A DNA stretch of 64,000 nucleotides, taken from Elysia chlorotica. Lineage: Eukaryota; Mollusca; Gastropoda; Plakobranchidae. The stretch lies in contig RQTK01000491.1 of the NCBI GenBank assembly GCA_003991915.1, positions 3,108 through 67,107 on the forward strand, given 5' to 3'. The position numbers and the translations under genes are program-made. The notes beneath the pieces are model-generated. The model did no database searches, was not told the DNA's origin, and worked only from the letters and a program-made list of their open reading frames with translations. Shown one piece after another: positions 34,967 to 49,019 of the stretch (its first letter is position 1; each line of letters begins with the position of its first letter).

Positions 34967-35240
34967 GGGGACTAAGTGGCTTAATTGTAGAGCGCTCGGC
35001 TTTAAGTCAAACGTTCCGAGTTCTGTTCCGCGATCAGCCCGCCTTGGTTAAATAAAATGTCAGTACATGAATATTAGACTGGATGAAACAGACGCCCTGG
35101 TATCTCTTCTTTGTGGCACGTAACAAAGTGTCAGAGATGCCGAAAATCATTGCCATAAGAGACCCACTTCAGGAGCCCAGGATCTACGATACCCTGAACT
35201 AGGCAAAAAGCTTCTTTCCGCCCTGTCCAGTACCATTCTA
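34967..35240 (+). mobile_element. tRNA-derived SINE
   Basis: The head is strongly tRNA-like: 'gtggcttaattgtagagcgc' (A box), then 'gttccgagttctgttcc' (B box) at the expected spacing, followed by an unrelated body. It is not a functional tRNA because the acceptor stem does not close. Confidence 0.5.
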
Positions 35241-35336
35241 AACACTCGGAAACGTCCTAATTTCAAGAATCAGTCAAGAGAGAGGAAGATAGAAAGTTAG
35301 AGGGCGGAGAAGATAAAATATATTGATATAATGAAC

Positions 35337-35339
<3 letters not shown>

Positions 35340-35399
<60 letters not shown>
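35340..35399 (+). repeat. (GA)n microsatellite
   Basis: About 30 GA units. Confidence 0.95.
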
Positions 35400-35402
<3 letters not shown>

Positions 35403-35719
35403 AATGTAGGAGAAAACTGAATCGAGGGCAATTACTCGACAAAACAATTGCGTTCTCATTAAATTTTGCCTCGTTCGTCACTTCATAACTATATAAACCT
35501 CTTTATTAGAGTTGTATTGTAAACCTGTCTAGTTCTCTACTTCAATTTTAAAAGATAATGTTTCAAAAGCAAGTCATACAAGGTACAAGCTGAATCACTA
35601 TGGGAAATAAAAATGTTCAACATAACATGTCAATCCTTACTGGAAGCTGGTGGTTTGTCAACTTTGATGGGTTTGGTTTGTTTGATTTTTTTGGTCGGCC
35701 ATCAGTATCAAGGCATATC

Positions 35720-35935
35720 GAGGACGGATCTTTCGTTTAACGTCTGCCAGTTTTACATGCTGCAACACGGAGACAGAGCTGCGATAACACTTTTAACAGA
35801 TCCTATGTCTTCATTAGTCACATTATTCTGCCATCGATCAAACCAGGAGGGATCAAGTCGGTCCAATAGGGATCAAACCTGTACCTCCTGAATATAAACT
35901 GTACGCTCTACCGTTAAGAAACCGTATCTATCTCA
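35720..35935 (-). mobile_element. tRNA-derived SINE, minus orientation
   Basis: Read on the minus strand, 'taacggtagagcgtac' (A box) and 'gtacaggtttgatccc' (B box) are followed by a body and a tail with 'gacgttaaac' at 35,730-35,745. This is the same tail logic as at 5,900 and 6,090. Confidence 0.5.
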
Positions 35936-36022
35936 CCTTATAACAGTAACAGCAAGGCAATTGTAATAACTGGAAGTCAGTGCTTCGCAAACATAATAAA
36001 ACAACACACAGACATACACACG

Positions 36023-36130
36023 CTCTCTCTCTCTATCTGCCCCCCTCTCTCTCTCCCTCTCTCTCTCTCTCTCGGAGGAGGAGGAGGAGGAGGAGGAGGA
36101 GGAGGAGGAGGAAGAGGAAGGGGAGGAGAA
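36023..36130 (+). repeat. (CT)n abutting (GGA)n
   Basis: A pyrimidine repeat to about 36,074 switches at once to a purine GGA repeat, so the pyrimidine-rich strand changes at that point. Confidence 0.92.
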
Positions 36131-36139
36131 GGAGGAAAA

Positions 36140-37900
36140 AAAATACGAAAAAGGCCAGTGAAGAAGAACATCGGTGCCAGTCTAAGGACACAAAATGCAC
36201 TAGATCTTTTCTGGAAAACCTTGCTTGTCGATCCAGAGAGACAAAATAGTTGACCCAGAGGAATGTTTCCCTGTCTTGTTTTCTTTCGATTGGCCAAACA
36301 CGAACTACTGTGGGCAAGTAACTGTGACGGGTGACCCTGGCATAAATTAACCCACTTCCGTCCGATTAGCTACTGTCTTCTGTCCATTTACCTGTTTATG
36401 AATGTCCTCTTTGCAGTTTTCTTTTTCTCTCTCCCTATGTTACACCTTTTTTCTTCATCAATTGTTGTCTAGTACTTTTGTAGCCTTGGCGATGTACCGC
36501 AGCCATAGCGATGGTATGGAGAGATGGAGAGAGAGAGTGAGAGAGATAGAGAGAGAGAGAGCGAGAGAGAAATAGAAATAGAGAGAAAGAGAGATATACA
36601 GGCAGAGATACAGATACACATACGCACCGACAAAAAATGTTATGTATTGAGAGAGGTGGAGAGAAAAGAAAAACTAAGTATAAGAACAAGGAAACAAAGT
36701 AGAGAGAAAAAGAGAATGAGATAGATTTAGATTTAGAGAGAAGCGCAAATGGAGAAAAAATGGGGATGTGGGAAAAAAATGTGGGGGAGGGGGGGGGGGG
36801 GATAAGGAATAAGAGGTACTTTTTAAAGAAAGAAAAAAAAGGCTGCGAGGTCATGACCTCCTGGTAACAAGGCCCTAATCGTCTCTGAACTGCTTGTACA
36901 ACCTTTAACAGTCTCGTCCACTTTGCATTCCTTCCAGGGATATTTTCTCTGCATCCGAAAACACAGTTCTGGTACTTTATCTGTTTTAGCCGTTCTAGAA
37001 ACTTTTGTCTTTCTTTCTCCGTTTATGGTTCTGTCTGCCTGTCTATCTGACTGTATGTCTCTCTGTCCCTGGCTTAGCCTCCTCCTCCAGAAAGAGAGAG
37101 TGATAGAGAAAGCAGCTTGCGATAGAGATAAAGAGAGAAATAGAGAGATAGAGAAAGACGCACACATATAGATAAAAAGTGATATAGAGAGTTAGGGAGA
37201 GAGAAAAATAGACACACTGACATAGAGAAAGACATTGTTGGTGAGTGCTTGTTTATAATTTTTGCCTCTTGGGGAGAGTGAGGGTTTAAGAAGTAGAACA
37301 AATGTCATTTGATCAATTTATTTGAAGAAGGTTTGAGTAAAAATTATGGTTGAAAGTAAAAGCCATTTCTCCACGCTGCCGTTTCAAATTTCCTTTTATT
37401 TCAACCCGAAATAAATTTTGCCCAGCGATGTATAGTGATTCATGTTTACTAATTTTGAGAGAGCCACATGTCTTAGAAAAAGTAACACTGCATTGGGAAA
37501 AGCAATAATTAGCATTTCTATAACGATAAGAAAAGTAAAGTTTTTATTTTTCTAAAACAAATTGCCTGAACTCAGCTAAAAAAAAATAAGATTTAGAATG
37601 TGATAAAGAGCTTATCTCAAACACGATTTTAATAGGTCTGTTCTCTCCAAAAGGCGACAGTCATACAGACATGTCTAAGTATACTTCAAAGGACACATCA
37701 CTCCGCCAGATCTTCCCTAAGATTAGAAATTGACCCTCCGGATCTAAAAAAAAAATCCGACGATTAAGGAATGAGCCACCGACGCGACTATGAATTTTAA
37801 ACATTCCTGTATATGACGAGTAAGATTATGATCTTTTATTTGCAAGTATAGAAAGTTTAATAGCCCCTTGCCCGTAATTTCCCAATTTCGAGGAAAAACA
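36140..37900. other. Low-complexity purine tracts and unassigned DNA
   Basis: GA-rich sequence at 36,520-36,600, a poly(G) run near 36,788 and further GA-rich sequence at 37,090-37,235. Long frames here come from composition. No gene seen. Confidence 0.4.
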
Positions 37901-38245
37901 GCAACAACAACAAAACAATAACAACAACAAACAAATCAAAATAAGGAAAACAATTAAACACCAAGAAAAAGCAACAACAAGAGCAACAAAACCCAAACAA
38001 AACAAAAATTCAAGCAAAGAAAACCAAAGCAACAACAGAGATCAAAGCAAAAAACAAACAAAACAACAACAACCAAACAACAACAACAAAACAAACAAAA
38101 CAACAACAGCAAAAAAGAACAACAAAACAAAAACACAAAAAAAATGAACAAACAAAACTCATTTACAAAGAGCAACAACAGCAACGGCCACAGCAGCAGC
38201 ACCTCCACCAAAACAAACAGCAACAAGAAGCGTAGAAAAGACAAT

Positions 38246-38321
<76 letters not shown>

Positions 38322-38322
38322 C
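37900..38322 (+). repeat. CAA-rich tract ending in pure (CAA)n
   Basis: Degenerate AAC/CAA-rich sequence for about 340 bp, then about 25 pure units from 38,246. It resembles an old expanded microsatellite with a younger core. Confidence 0.93.
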
Positions 38323-38329
38323 GAAAAAA

Positions 38330-39935
38330 CAATAACATTAACAGTAATACTGATGGTTGAGTTTAAAAGAAAACTTGCTAATACTATTTGTGGAAGAAGA
38401 AGTTGCTCAAAGTTGATAAAATCAAGTGCTGCTCCATTAATTGTAACCAGGTTTTTCCCATTTATCAAACTGTATGATAGTAAACGCGTTTGAGACCTTG
38501 AAGGGCAGTCTAAACACTAATCTGCTAATCCGGTCATACATCATTTCTTTTTTCTCCTCTTTGCCAGTTATCATTTAAACTCCAACACTCCATTTCAATA
38601 TACAGCTTTACTTTCTTTTCACCTAGCCGCTGGCTCTGACCAAAAAGAGACAAAAGAAGCGTGAGCAATTTGGGCCAACATGCCAGATCCTATAGAGTCC
38701 CATGATTTTGATGTGACGCGCTGATATCGATAAATGAACGTAAAGTCAATTCATCTTAGCTGGTAATTTATAAGCTGCTAGTGAAATTTAACTCTACATA
38801 TTTCGTCTAAACGTTTAAAAAAAAGTACATTGTATTCTCGCCCCCCAAAGAGCTCTTGCATTATTATCATTGTCTTTTTTATACGATGAATATTTATCTG
38901 AATACCATTCGGAGGACACATTATTTAAACTTAAAAAGGACATCCTGATCCTGAATAAATCTGATGACTATCAATCTAAACGAACAAAGATACTTCAAGT
39001 TTAAACAACTCATTATTGTTTAAACATTTTTTTTTTCAAAATGAAAGAAACAACTATTAAAAGATATTGGCTTAAATCTAGAGCCAGCGCTTTTACACAC
39101 AATCCATATCTGAAACTTAAGATCTTCTGATTGGGATGATTCTGTAGTCCGTATATTAACAGCTAAGGCAAGGTCGCTTATTTTAGCTAAAACTAATCTT
39201 TGTGTTATGCGGCTATTCTTAATGCTCAGCTTGAAAAGTGTCCTAAAGACGCCCTCGTGGGCTGAAAAAAAAAGAAATGTTGATAAATTTAGGCCTATAC
39301 TATGTTTAAAATGTTTTTTTTTTCTATATTCTAAAACCAAGACTATACTATGCTTTCTTAATCTAAATAAAGCTCCATTTTGCTTTCTAAAATGTTACAT
39401 AATACTATGCTCGAAAAGACTTTTTTTCAGCCTATGTAGGAATTCATATCTGTCCTATATAGCTGTGTCCAGTAATTATTCGATTGTCTTTAATGATTCA
39501 CATTCAAGAATGGTAGCCAACTTTTTATTATAACATTTCTCCTCCAATTGAAGTACTAACTGTATCTTTGTGTGACTGACTAAAAAAAACAACAGCATAA
39601 AAACCCCCACAAAAAATAAACACCCTAATTAATTTACTTTGTATTAAATATACATGCAATCTAGAAAGAGAATAATGCCTTGCACGAATGAAGACCATGT
39701 TGCATTTTCCCCCGTACACTTTCGATGACACGATAATGGATGGGTTAGCTCTTTATAGACCCTGGGCAGTGGTGGGAAAAAAGTAAGCTTCTCACGAATC
39801 CACAGAGGGATATCTCCTTTTATTTTCGTATCTTTCCGCATGTGAACGTAGAAGGTGTTTTGCGTAATGCTGCCACTGCACTTAATAACCCAGCGAGCGA
39901 CTATTTTAATGACAGCAAAAAAAAAAAAACATAAG
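38330..39935. other. Unassigned AT-rich DNA
   Basis: A minus-strand frame of 106 codons at 39,020-39,340 has no recognised motif. No splice-consistent exon seen. Confidence 0.3.
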
Positions 39936-40040
39936 CAAAGTAACCCAAAACAATAAAAAAGCGAATTTTTCTGTAAATTTCAGATGTTAATGAAAACTAA
40001 AATATCGTATTCGAAAACCGAGACACACACATACATACGT

Positions 40041-40080
<40 letters not shown>

Positions 40081-40870
40081 CTGCTTAGTGCACCGAAGAA
40101 CGAAAGATACAATTGCCAATGACAAAATATTAGTTTCACTAATAAGGCCAACAACATGTTTTCGCACAATTCCTACAGAGAAATTTTATAAAACTGACCA
40201 ATCAAATAGGTTTTGTTAAAGCAAAAAAATGTCTAAATGATTGAGGATAAAAAGAAAAACATTTAAAGATGCATCTATCCAACGAGTCAGTGATAATGCC
40301 GTGCATGCGAAAGAGAGGATAATGAATTAGTTTTCTACGCTCTAATTTCTACTCGTGTCGTTAAAAATAACCCTACATTCCTTCCATAGTAATTCAGGAA
40401 AAAGAGCAAGGAATTGCGACTTAAGTATGAGAACAATGGAATTTAAAAGAAGAAAAGAAACGAACTAACAACTGCCCTATATAAACCGTAACGAAACCTC
40501 TTTAATTAACCTACATACTTGAGCCATGTAAAATTACAAATACAAAACAAAACAACAGTACAACAGCACCCACACAAGTCATACATTATACCATTCCATA
40601 CCGACACTGCTGACCACAAGCATGTTCGCTATTTTAAATGCGCTTCGAAGCAGCGCAGATCTATGTCTGGCTAAGGAGCGGTACATACTCAAGAATGTCC
40701 TTAATCCCCACACCACAATTCTTGCATTATTTCCCCTTATGGTTTTGTTGTCTTCAGAAGAAACATTTTAGTGATCATCTCTCTCTGTTTCATTGTCTGT
40801 TTTTCTTTCTGTCTGCATGTCTGTCTCTTTCTCCCTGTTTCTCTTTTTCTGCCAGCATATCTACCTGCTT

Positions 40871-40873
40871 GCC

Positions 40874-40961
<88 letters not shown>
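40871..40961 (+). repeat. (CTGT)n followed by (CT)n, second copy
   Basis: Same compound array as at 27,980, with different numbers of units. Confidence 0.95.
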
Positions 40962-40967
<6 letters not shown>

Positions 40968-41022
40968 CATTAAAATAATAATATCTTTTTTTAATATCTT
41001 TAATTTAATTTTGTTCTGACAG

Positions 41023-42019
41023 TGATGCATCCTTCCCACCAAAGTAACACAAAACCATTGGGTAGTGGTCAGCCCACAGACATCTGGGAACATGTAAGAG
41101 CACATTTTTTTAGATAAACTAGCATATTTTACAATACTTGCAACTGTTATTTGATTTTCTCTGCTATTCTTTTCTCAACATTTTTAACTGGCGATGTGTG
41201 TATTCTGCAAATATATAAAGCTTTATTCAGCTCTTTTACTACTGTTTAAAAAGTTTTTCTGATCTTAGAACTTTAAAGTATTTTTGAGAGATAAAGCAAG
41301 ATTTAAAAAGTTTTTTAGACTAAGATTTAATCATGAAATGAACTGCAACATAAGTTAGGAAGAATCTATAGTCAAGGACAGTAAGAGAAATTATTAGGTT
41401 TCATAGGTTCAGGTGTCACCTTTAAGAACATATTCTATTAAAAATAAGAAATAAGAATAGTATAACTTACAATATTAACATTTTTATATTTTCCATAAAT
41501 GATAGTCAATACCTATTAACCTTCAAAACTATTAATAATTTTTTTCTGGGGTTTTAGTTCACAAAGGTAGCCTATGTGTTTTCTCAGATTCAGTAACAAA
41601 CATATTGCGTATACAAATAATTATTTTGAGTCAACACTGAACATTTTAAATTTAAAAATTAGGAAAATATAACTTAAAAATCTTCGCATTTGAATAGTAT
41701 AAAAAGTTTAGGGTAATTTTTAAAAGACAAAATATAGAATTAAAAAGAGCTCTAGAGCATGGATGAAAGCAGCCTAAGTCATTAAAAATATTGAAAACCC
41801 AAAACAAATCAGACTTAGAATTTTGACTATTCCCCTTGGCGTTTTGAATTGATATCCACAGTTTATTAGGAAAGCAGTGAATACCATGCATTTAACTATT
41901 ATTTAGTGAAATAACTGCTGAATTAATATTTTATGCTTTCATATTTCTTTTCAATCTAGATCATGCAGCGATGGGAAGGAGAAGATAAAGTTGTGGAGGT
42001 GCTCAAGCAATTTCTCTAA
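41023..42019 (+). pseudogene. Copy of the last two exons of the ARM-like gene
   Basis: Exon copies at 41,023-41,093 (encoding the KP variant) and 41,960-42,019 keep intact splice sites and the final stop. No upstream exons lie nearby, so on its own it is a 3' fragment. It could still serve as an alternative distal 3' end of the main gene; I think a dead copy or assembly duplicate is likelier. Confidence 0.7.
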
Positions 42020-42573
42020 AACTTAAAAAGAAACAGTATTTCTTAAACAAAGGAACATGGCCATATTTCAAATTTTGTGAAGTTATCCTGTTTAAATGCT
42101 TGTGGATTCTTCACGAAAAAATGTTTCATAAAGGCACTCACATGCAAAGCCTAATTTTATTTTTGGGTAAAATTTTTTATGTCAAGAATGATTATTTTGG
42201 ACATATAGAGCACTTTATTTGGCATTTTGAGACTTTAAAAATTTGAAAATCAAGTCTCAACTTTGAGCTCATATAGTTATAAATAATTTTTCTTCTGGCC
42301 CCTTTTACTTTCTTTTTCTCATCTTTTCTTCTGTTTCATTTCCTTGCGTTCATTATCTCTTACCTGTAATTTAGTTAAAACCCTTTTCGCTCTCTGTGTA
42401 AGAACTCTATGCTTACAAAGCCACTCCATGTTTGAACCCACTCTGCCTTCTGAAACATAATTTTTTCTCTTTAATTAACACCCCTACCAACTCGCTTTTG
42501 GCATCTTATAAAGTCTAAGAACCCTTTTAAGAAGCCAGATATACTTATTTTGAAATCATTTGTCAGGCTAACA

Positions 42574-43199
42574 AACAACATGTTTTCGCACAATTCCTTC
42601 ATAGAAATTTTGTAAAACTGACCAATGAATTAGTTTTAAAAATGTCTAAATGTCTGAGGATCAAATGAAAAGTATTCAAAGATGCACCTCTCAAACGAGT
42701 CAGTGATAATGTCGTTCATGCGAAAGAGAGGATAATGTATTAGTTTTCTACGCTCTAATTTCTACTTGTGTCGTTGAAACGAACTCTAAATTCCTTTCAT
42801 AGTAATTCAGGAAAAGAAATGCAAGGAATTGCGACTTAAGTATGAGAACAATGGAACTTAAAAGAAGAAAAGAAACGAATTGACAACTGCCATAAATAAA
42901 CCGTAACGAAACCTCTTTAATTAACCTACATACTTGAGCCATTTAAAATAAAAAAAAACAAAACAAAACAACGCACACAAGCATGTTCGCTATTTCAAAT
43001 GCGCTTCGAAGCAGCGCAGATCTATGTCTGGCTAAGGAGCGGTACATACTCAAGAATGTCCTTAATCCCCACACCACAATTCTTGCATTATTTCCCCTTA
43101 TGGTTTTGTTGTCTTCAGAAGAAACATTTTAGTGATAATCTCTCTGTTTCATTGTCTGTTTCTCTTTCTGTCTGCCTGTCTGTCTCTTTCTCCCTGTTT

Positions 43200-43200
<1 letters not shown>
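42574..43200 (+). repeat. X block, third partial copy
   Basis: Starts at 'aacaacatgttttcgcacaa', equivalent to 27,263, and runs to the CT/CTGT region. It is more diverged than the other two copies, with several deletions. No exon copy follows it. Confidence 0.88.
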
Positions 43201-43988
<788 letters not shown>

Positions 43989-43989
43989 T

Positions 43990-44400
43990 CGAAAAACATA
44001 TAAATTGTTTCGCAAAAACATTTTTTTCTCAGCCACCACCAAAGTCTACAGTTGTTGTTGTTATCATCTGTTGCTAACTTATTTTTTATCAATGCTTTCT
44101 ATAATTATTCCGTTTTCTCTTACTGATCAAACATTGATTCACCCTATCACGCGCTTCTGCAGGGTCAGTTTATCTGTTGTAAACGTATAGCTTCAAGATT
44201 TTCATATATTTTACCCATCCCTGTTTCTCTTCTCTTTTTGAATGTTTCGTATTATCTGTGCATTATACATTTAATGGCATATACTAGAATAAATTAATAA
44301 TTTTGTGACTTAAATAATATTATTTCTATTGCAAACCAAGCAAATAATTGCAGTACAAAAACATAAATGCGATAAAAACAACAAAAGAAAACAAACAACA
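43990..44400. other. Unassigned DNA
   Basis: AT-rich; nothing recognised. Confidence 0.3.
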
Positions 44401-44604
44401 AAGAACAACAGCAACAACAACAACAACGACAACAAGCAAACATAGTAAAAACAACAACATCAACAACGACAGCAAGCAAACTGGTAATAAAAAACAACCC
44501 GTTAATTTTACGTTTCAAATGTCTTAAATTTAATGAATCTTATTTAATAAAAACGAAAAAACACAAAATAAAACAACAACATCAACAATCAAAACAATAA
44601 CTAT

Positions 44605-44663
<59 letters not shown>

Positions 44664-44705
44664 AACAATAACAACAACAACAACGACAGCACCAACAGCA
44701 GCAAC
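44400..44705 (+). repeat. CAA-rich tracts
   Basis: Interrupted CAA repeats at 44,405-44,475 and 44,573-44,700. Confidence 0.9.
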
Positions 44706-44709
44706 AAAA

Positions 44710-46900
44710 ACCGGTGACTTCCAACAATATCACATAATAAACCTTCAGAAACACTAACTTGAACTTTTTAGCATTGCTTTTCATTTTTAACCGTGAAACC
44801 CACCTTCTCTTCTTTTTTGATTCAATTTAATTTCATTTTTTTCGCCAACATAGACCTTTTTACAGTCAAGACACATTGCAATATTACATTTTTTTTCTCA
44901 TTTCATTTAAATGCATTTTACTAACAATGCATATTGTGTTAACACAGGGGATTTAAACCGCGACAGAACGTCTTCGAGTTTCAAACTAGTAAGACAGCAA
45001 CTGGACCGCGGAGCTTAACCTCAAGTGTCATATCTTTTGTGGCAAGTTAGCCCTGGAAATTTGATAGCTGAGGATTTAGGATTGGGCATTCTTGGGCTCT
45101 GCCATCAAGATTTAACTGGACCTTAAGATAAAAAAAAGAAACAGCCCACGAAGCATTTTCGGTTACTGTGAAAATTAAGTCTGTAGAGAAAATGGTTTTA
45201 AAAGGTATTTTTCTAAAAATAAGATATCTTCTAATATTGCTGTTCCCCATTCTTTCATCCAAAAAAATTAAATGATTAAAAAGAAAAACAGCAACGAAAA
45301 TGTAACAAAAAACAACAACATGAGGAGTGTGGTCGACAAGATAGTCCTACCATGGTATCCTGAGTTAAATATCGTGAATAATATTAGGATAGAGTGCGAT
45401 GTGCACTCGTGGGAGGGTCTTGGATTCCTCTTGCTGTTTCGGCAGTTCTTTTGTCGTACAGACTGGTGTCCTGAAAACGGAAAGAAATATGATTAAGTTA
45501 CATTCTTTGGGGGCGGAAAATATAAGAATGGAAAATTATTGCAAGTTTTAAACATTCATGGAGCTATATGTGTATTTAGCTTGTTGTATAATACCCAAAC
45601 CATCATAATATGTGGGGGAAACTCGTCCACTCTACCACAGTGTGGATATTTCATAGTGGTTGCAATTTAAATAAATCTTTATTGAAATATGCAAAGCATT
45701 AAGTGGTAATGATTAAAACAACCACTATCTTCCATAAATTGAGAATGAGAATTTCAGGTTATCTGTAAACCCATATCAATATTTTGAAGTGAAAACATAT
45801 TGTCTAATTGCACAAACACAATTTCATCATCTTTAGAACGACTGAAAATTACATACCAAAATATATACTTCTTCATGTCAATCCTTTTGACAAACCTTTG
45901 GGAACACTGGGGGTAAAGGCTTCAACACGATGTTCAACCGGGAAGAAAGACGTCATTTGGGGTTTTAAAGCTTAAGAAAAATTTTTTTACAAGAAAGAAG
46001 GACGGTATTATTGAGTCTTCATGTTACACTTTTAAAATTTCATAAAGTTTCTGGAACGGTCTATGAAAACTCTTTATAAATTGCAGTTCCTTTTTTCTCA
46101 TTAAAAAGGGAATTTTCTAGATTGCCCTTCTCTTTCTTTCTTTCTCTCCCTATCTCTCTCTCTGCTTGTCTCTCTTTATAGGTGTGTATGTGTGTATATG
46201 TGTTTATGTGTGTGTATGTGACTCTCTCACACTCTCTGGACCTCTTTCATTAAACGCAATATATGCCAGTTCTGTACACATTCTTTCAAATGTTCAATGG
46301 AGAAAAAAATGTAATCAGTGGGCAACCAAGCATACAAGTAAGACATATGCTTGGGAGATACAATTTCTCCGCCACGAAAAGACACTGATGCATAGCATCT
46401 ACGCACATTATAACATGAGAGATGCCCTGTGAAGGAATTTGCTGCTACATAGAATGATTCACTATTTAACACATTTTTAGCTGAACTGAACAGTAGGTTT
46501 GATTACGGATTGTTTACGGGGGATAATATCAAGCATTCTTTGTATTTTTGTATTTGATCGACCTATAATTAGCTTCGAATGACACTGCTTAAAGAGAATC
46601 CATTCGGAGACTAACACACATAGAAACTAAAAAATAAATAAATGAGAAAAAAGATGTTTCTGGTATGCTTATATTTTACTAGATAATCGTAAATAACGAT
46701 AAAAAATCGATAAATAATTGCTTATATACACACAACAACCAAACAACATCTATGACGTAACAAAACTCTGAACCACAAAAAATGTACACCTATCTCTTTA
46801 TCCCACATCCTCATGCCATTGACAATGCCGTCTAGGAGCCGTTCTTTTTCAATGTTGAAAAAAGGATCTACCTAAACTTGTAAATACTACGACATGGACC
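44710..46900. other. Unassigned DNA with one weak tRNA-like scrap
   Basis: Near 44,945-45,010 the minus strand has weak tRNA-like boxes. Frames at 45,272-45,496 and 46,166-46,472 show no motif. No gene is called. Confidence 0.3.
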
Positions 46901-46904
46901 ACAA

Positions 46905-47475
46905 AATTATATATATAGGCTATATATATATATATATATAATTACATATATAGAAAGAGAGAGAGAGAGAAGTTGCTGTAAAAGAATATTCTCCACAATG
47001 TGAGATACGCCATGTAAATGCGACTGGGATAGGGCATCCTCTCTTGCTGGGTCAGAACGCCTTTAATGCTAATGTTCAAGAGAATTCATTCAACCTTTGA
47101 AGGCTAAATTTTAAGACATCAGAAACAAACATGAGCCAATATATAATAACACTCATAAGGTTAGGTTTAAATAACCTTTAGGATTTTTTTACACCGTTAG
47201 ATAGCATAAAAGCTATTTGTCAGGTTAGTTTTTCTACAATTATTACACGCTAGCCCTTTGCGTTCTTGAATATTTTATTACACCACATTATAGTTTTCGT
47301 CTTGCATCGCTAAACGCTCTGATTTGGTAATAGAAACTGTCCAACACGATTCCTTTGCTTCAGTTAATGCTGACGATTACACACACTCTGGTTATTTTAA
47401 ATGGTAAATCTTACAGTTTATAACTGTTATTAGTTTACTCCAAAGATCTAATTGTCAACATGTTCTATGATTTAT
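46905..47475. other. TA repeat and unassigned DNA
   Basis: A (TA)n run at about 46,918-46,941 and a short GA run; otherwise AT-rich DNA. Confidence 0.4.
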
Positions 47476-47477
47476 TG

Positions 47478-47599
47478 CCGCCTCCTCCTCCTCCTCCTCC
47501 TCCTCCTCCTCCTCCTTCTCCTCTCTCTGTCTTCTCTCTCCCTCTCTCTCTCTCTCACCCTCTTCTTCAATTCCTCTTCTTCTTCTTCCCCTCCCTCTC

Positions 47600-47633
<34 letters not shown>

Positions 47634-47640
47634 ACCCTTT
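47478..47640 (+). repeat. (CTC)n, (CT)n and (CTT)n arrays
   Basis: A CTC run at 47,480-47,515 followed by CT and CTT runs with short interruptions. Confidence 0.93.
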
Positions 47641-47649
47641 CTCAATTCC

Positions 47650-48550
47650 CAATTCATCTGTATAACAATGTACTATACTGTTACTTTTCGAAAGAACCAT
47701 TCCCTTTTCATTCTACAATCATTAGTTTTCCTACTTTTCTACTTTCTTTTTTTTGAGAATCTATCAGCTTCGCAACAAATTACATGAATTATTTGATAGC
47801 AAAACTAAAAGTGTACTCGCTGAAAAAAAAAAACACGATTCTGTTGATATTTATCTTTCTCTCTGAATGTGATTGTCTCTGCTGGTACGCCGCCCAGTGT
47901 TTTTTTCCCTCCTGTTTTACTCACTCTTATAATTACTCTAACGGACGTTACGCATCCTACCCATCTGTGCTGCGAGCTATAATTTATTTGATCTTCTTAA
48001 TGAACATGGCAATTCATTCTTAAGATTACGACATGCACGCCGAAAGGCATACATTTTTGCAACCAAGTTTGACATAATAAGTGATGCATCAGTCAAAAGA
48101 CAGGGAACATAGTGAAAATTGTATAAATTAACTAACATTGCCCCTGAAAAATAGATACATAATGTGACTTCGTTTTTTTAAGGAAAGTCTTCGTACTTAT
48201 GGGTTTATCCTGAAGTAGGCCTTATAAGATCCTCAATATTTACTTTTGGGAAAAGCCAGTTTACTTTCTCGAAAACGGACGGAGTTAAGTCTATATTAAA
48301 GCCAGAGAGTGCATGTTAAACTCAGAGTTCACTCCTGCTGTATAAATTGTAGAGTGACACCTAGGACCGCCAAGATAAGCTTTTTCGCCTTTCATTTAGT
48401 TTGGGCTTCTTGGTCACACATGGTAATGGGAGTAGATATAGGTGTAGATCTCCATGAATGAAACTGTTGCAGTCGAACCGGATGTGAAGCTGCCGCGAGA
48501 CCTGGGCTGGTATGCCTTTTACTGTATGCCGTATATGGCAGCGTATTAGC
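47650..48550. other. Unassigned DNA
   Basis: Open frames at 47,784-48,023 (plus) and 48,361-48,552 (minus) lack motifs. Nothing firm. Confidence 0.3.
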
Positions 48551-48572
48551 ATGAACGTAGTGTGGCGTGCAG

Positions 48573-48731
48573 CATCAAAAGATCTTGCCCTACTACCTTA
48601 GAAGTAAAACCCCGCAAAGAAAGCCTGAGTCAACTTGACTTTACAAGATTACCTCGTAGTAAATCTTTGGCAAACTTAATAGTTGAGGCAAATCATCACG
48701 CAACGAGTGTCACGATCTCGTGTGTACAGTT
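48573..48731 (+). CDS. Candidate isolated exon
   Basis: After an acceptor-like 'ggcgtgcag', a plus frame of about 52 codons contains KPRKESLSQLDFTRLPRSKS and then LANLIVEANHHATS. The basic-Ser pattern (LPRSKS) resembles phosphorylated regulatory segments of signalling proteins, and the composition differs from the AT-rich surroundings. No donor or partner exon could be fixed, so this is speculative and the ends are approximate. Confidence 0.2.
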
Positions 48732-48810
48732 AACTACTTCACAAAAAATGCAAGGGAGGAGGGGGGCATGATAAATATTGGATTGTTGTCATGCTTGTGT
48801 TTACAAGCAG

Positions 48811-49016
<206 letters not shown>

Positions 49017-49019
49017 CGT

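Larger units (their letters stand above)
39940..42573 (+). repeat. Segmental duplication of the 3' end of the ARM-like gene
   Basis: Colinear with 27,061-29,699 over about 2.6 kb: X block, CTGT/CT array, exon 19, intron, exon 20 and downstream sequence, with small indels and substitutions. An AC/AT microsatellite (40,024-40,080) replaces part of the X block. The duplicated part of alpha ends at 'gtcaggctaaca', where the third X copy begins. Confidence 0.93.

Noticed and set aside
34967-35045. Functional tRNA gene
   Set aside because: A and B boxes are clear, but the acceptor stem and anticodon arm do not fold properly; it is SINE-like.
36033-36317. Arg-rich or Pro-rich frames around 36,000-36,300
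   Set aside because: Produced by the (GGA)n array and adjacent CT repeat.
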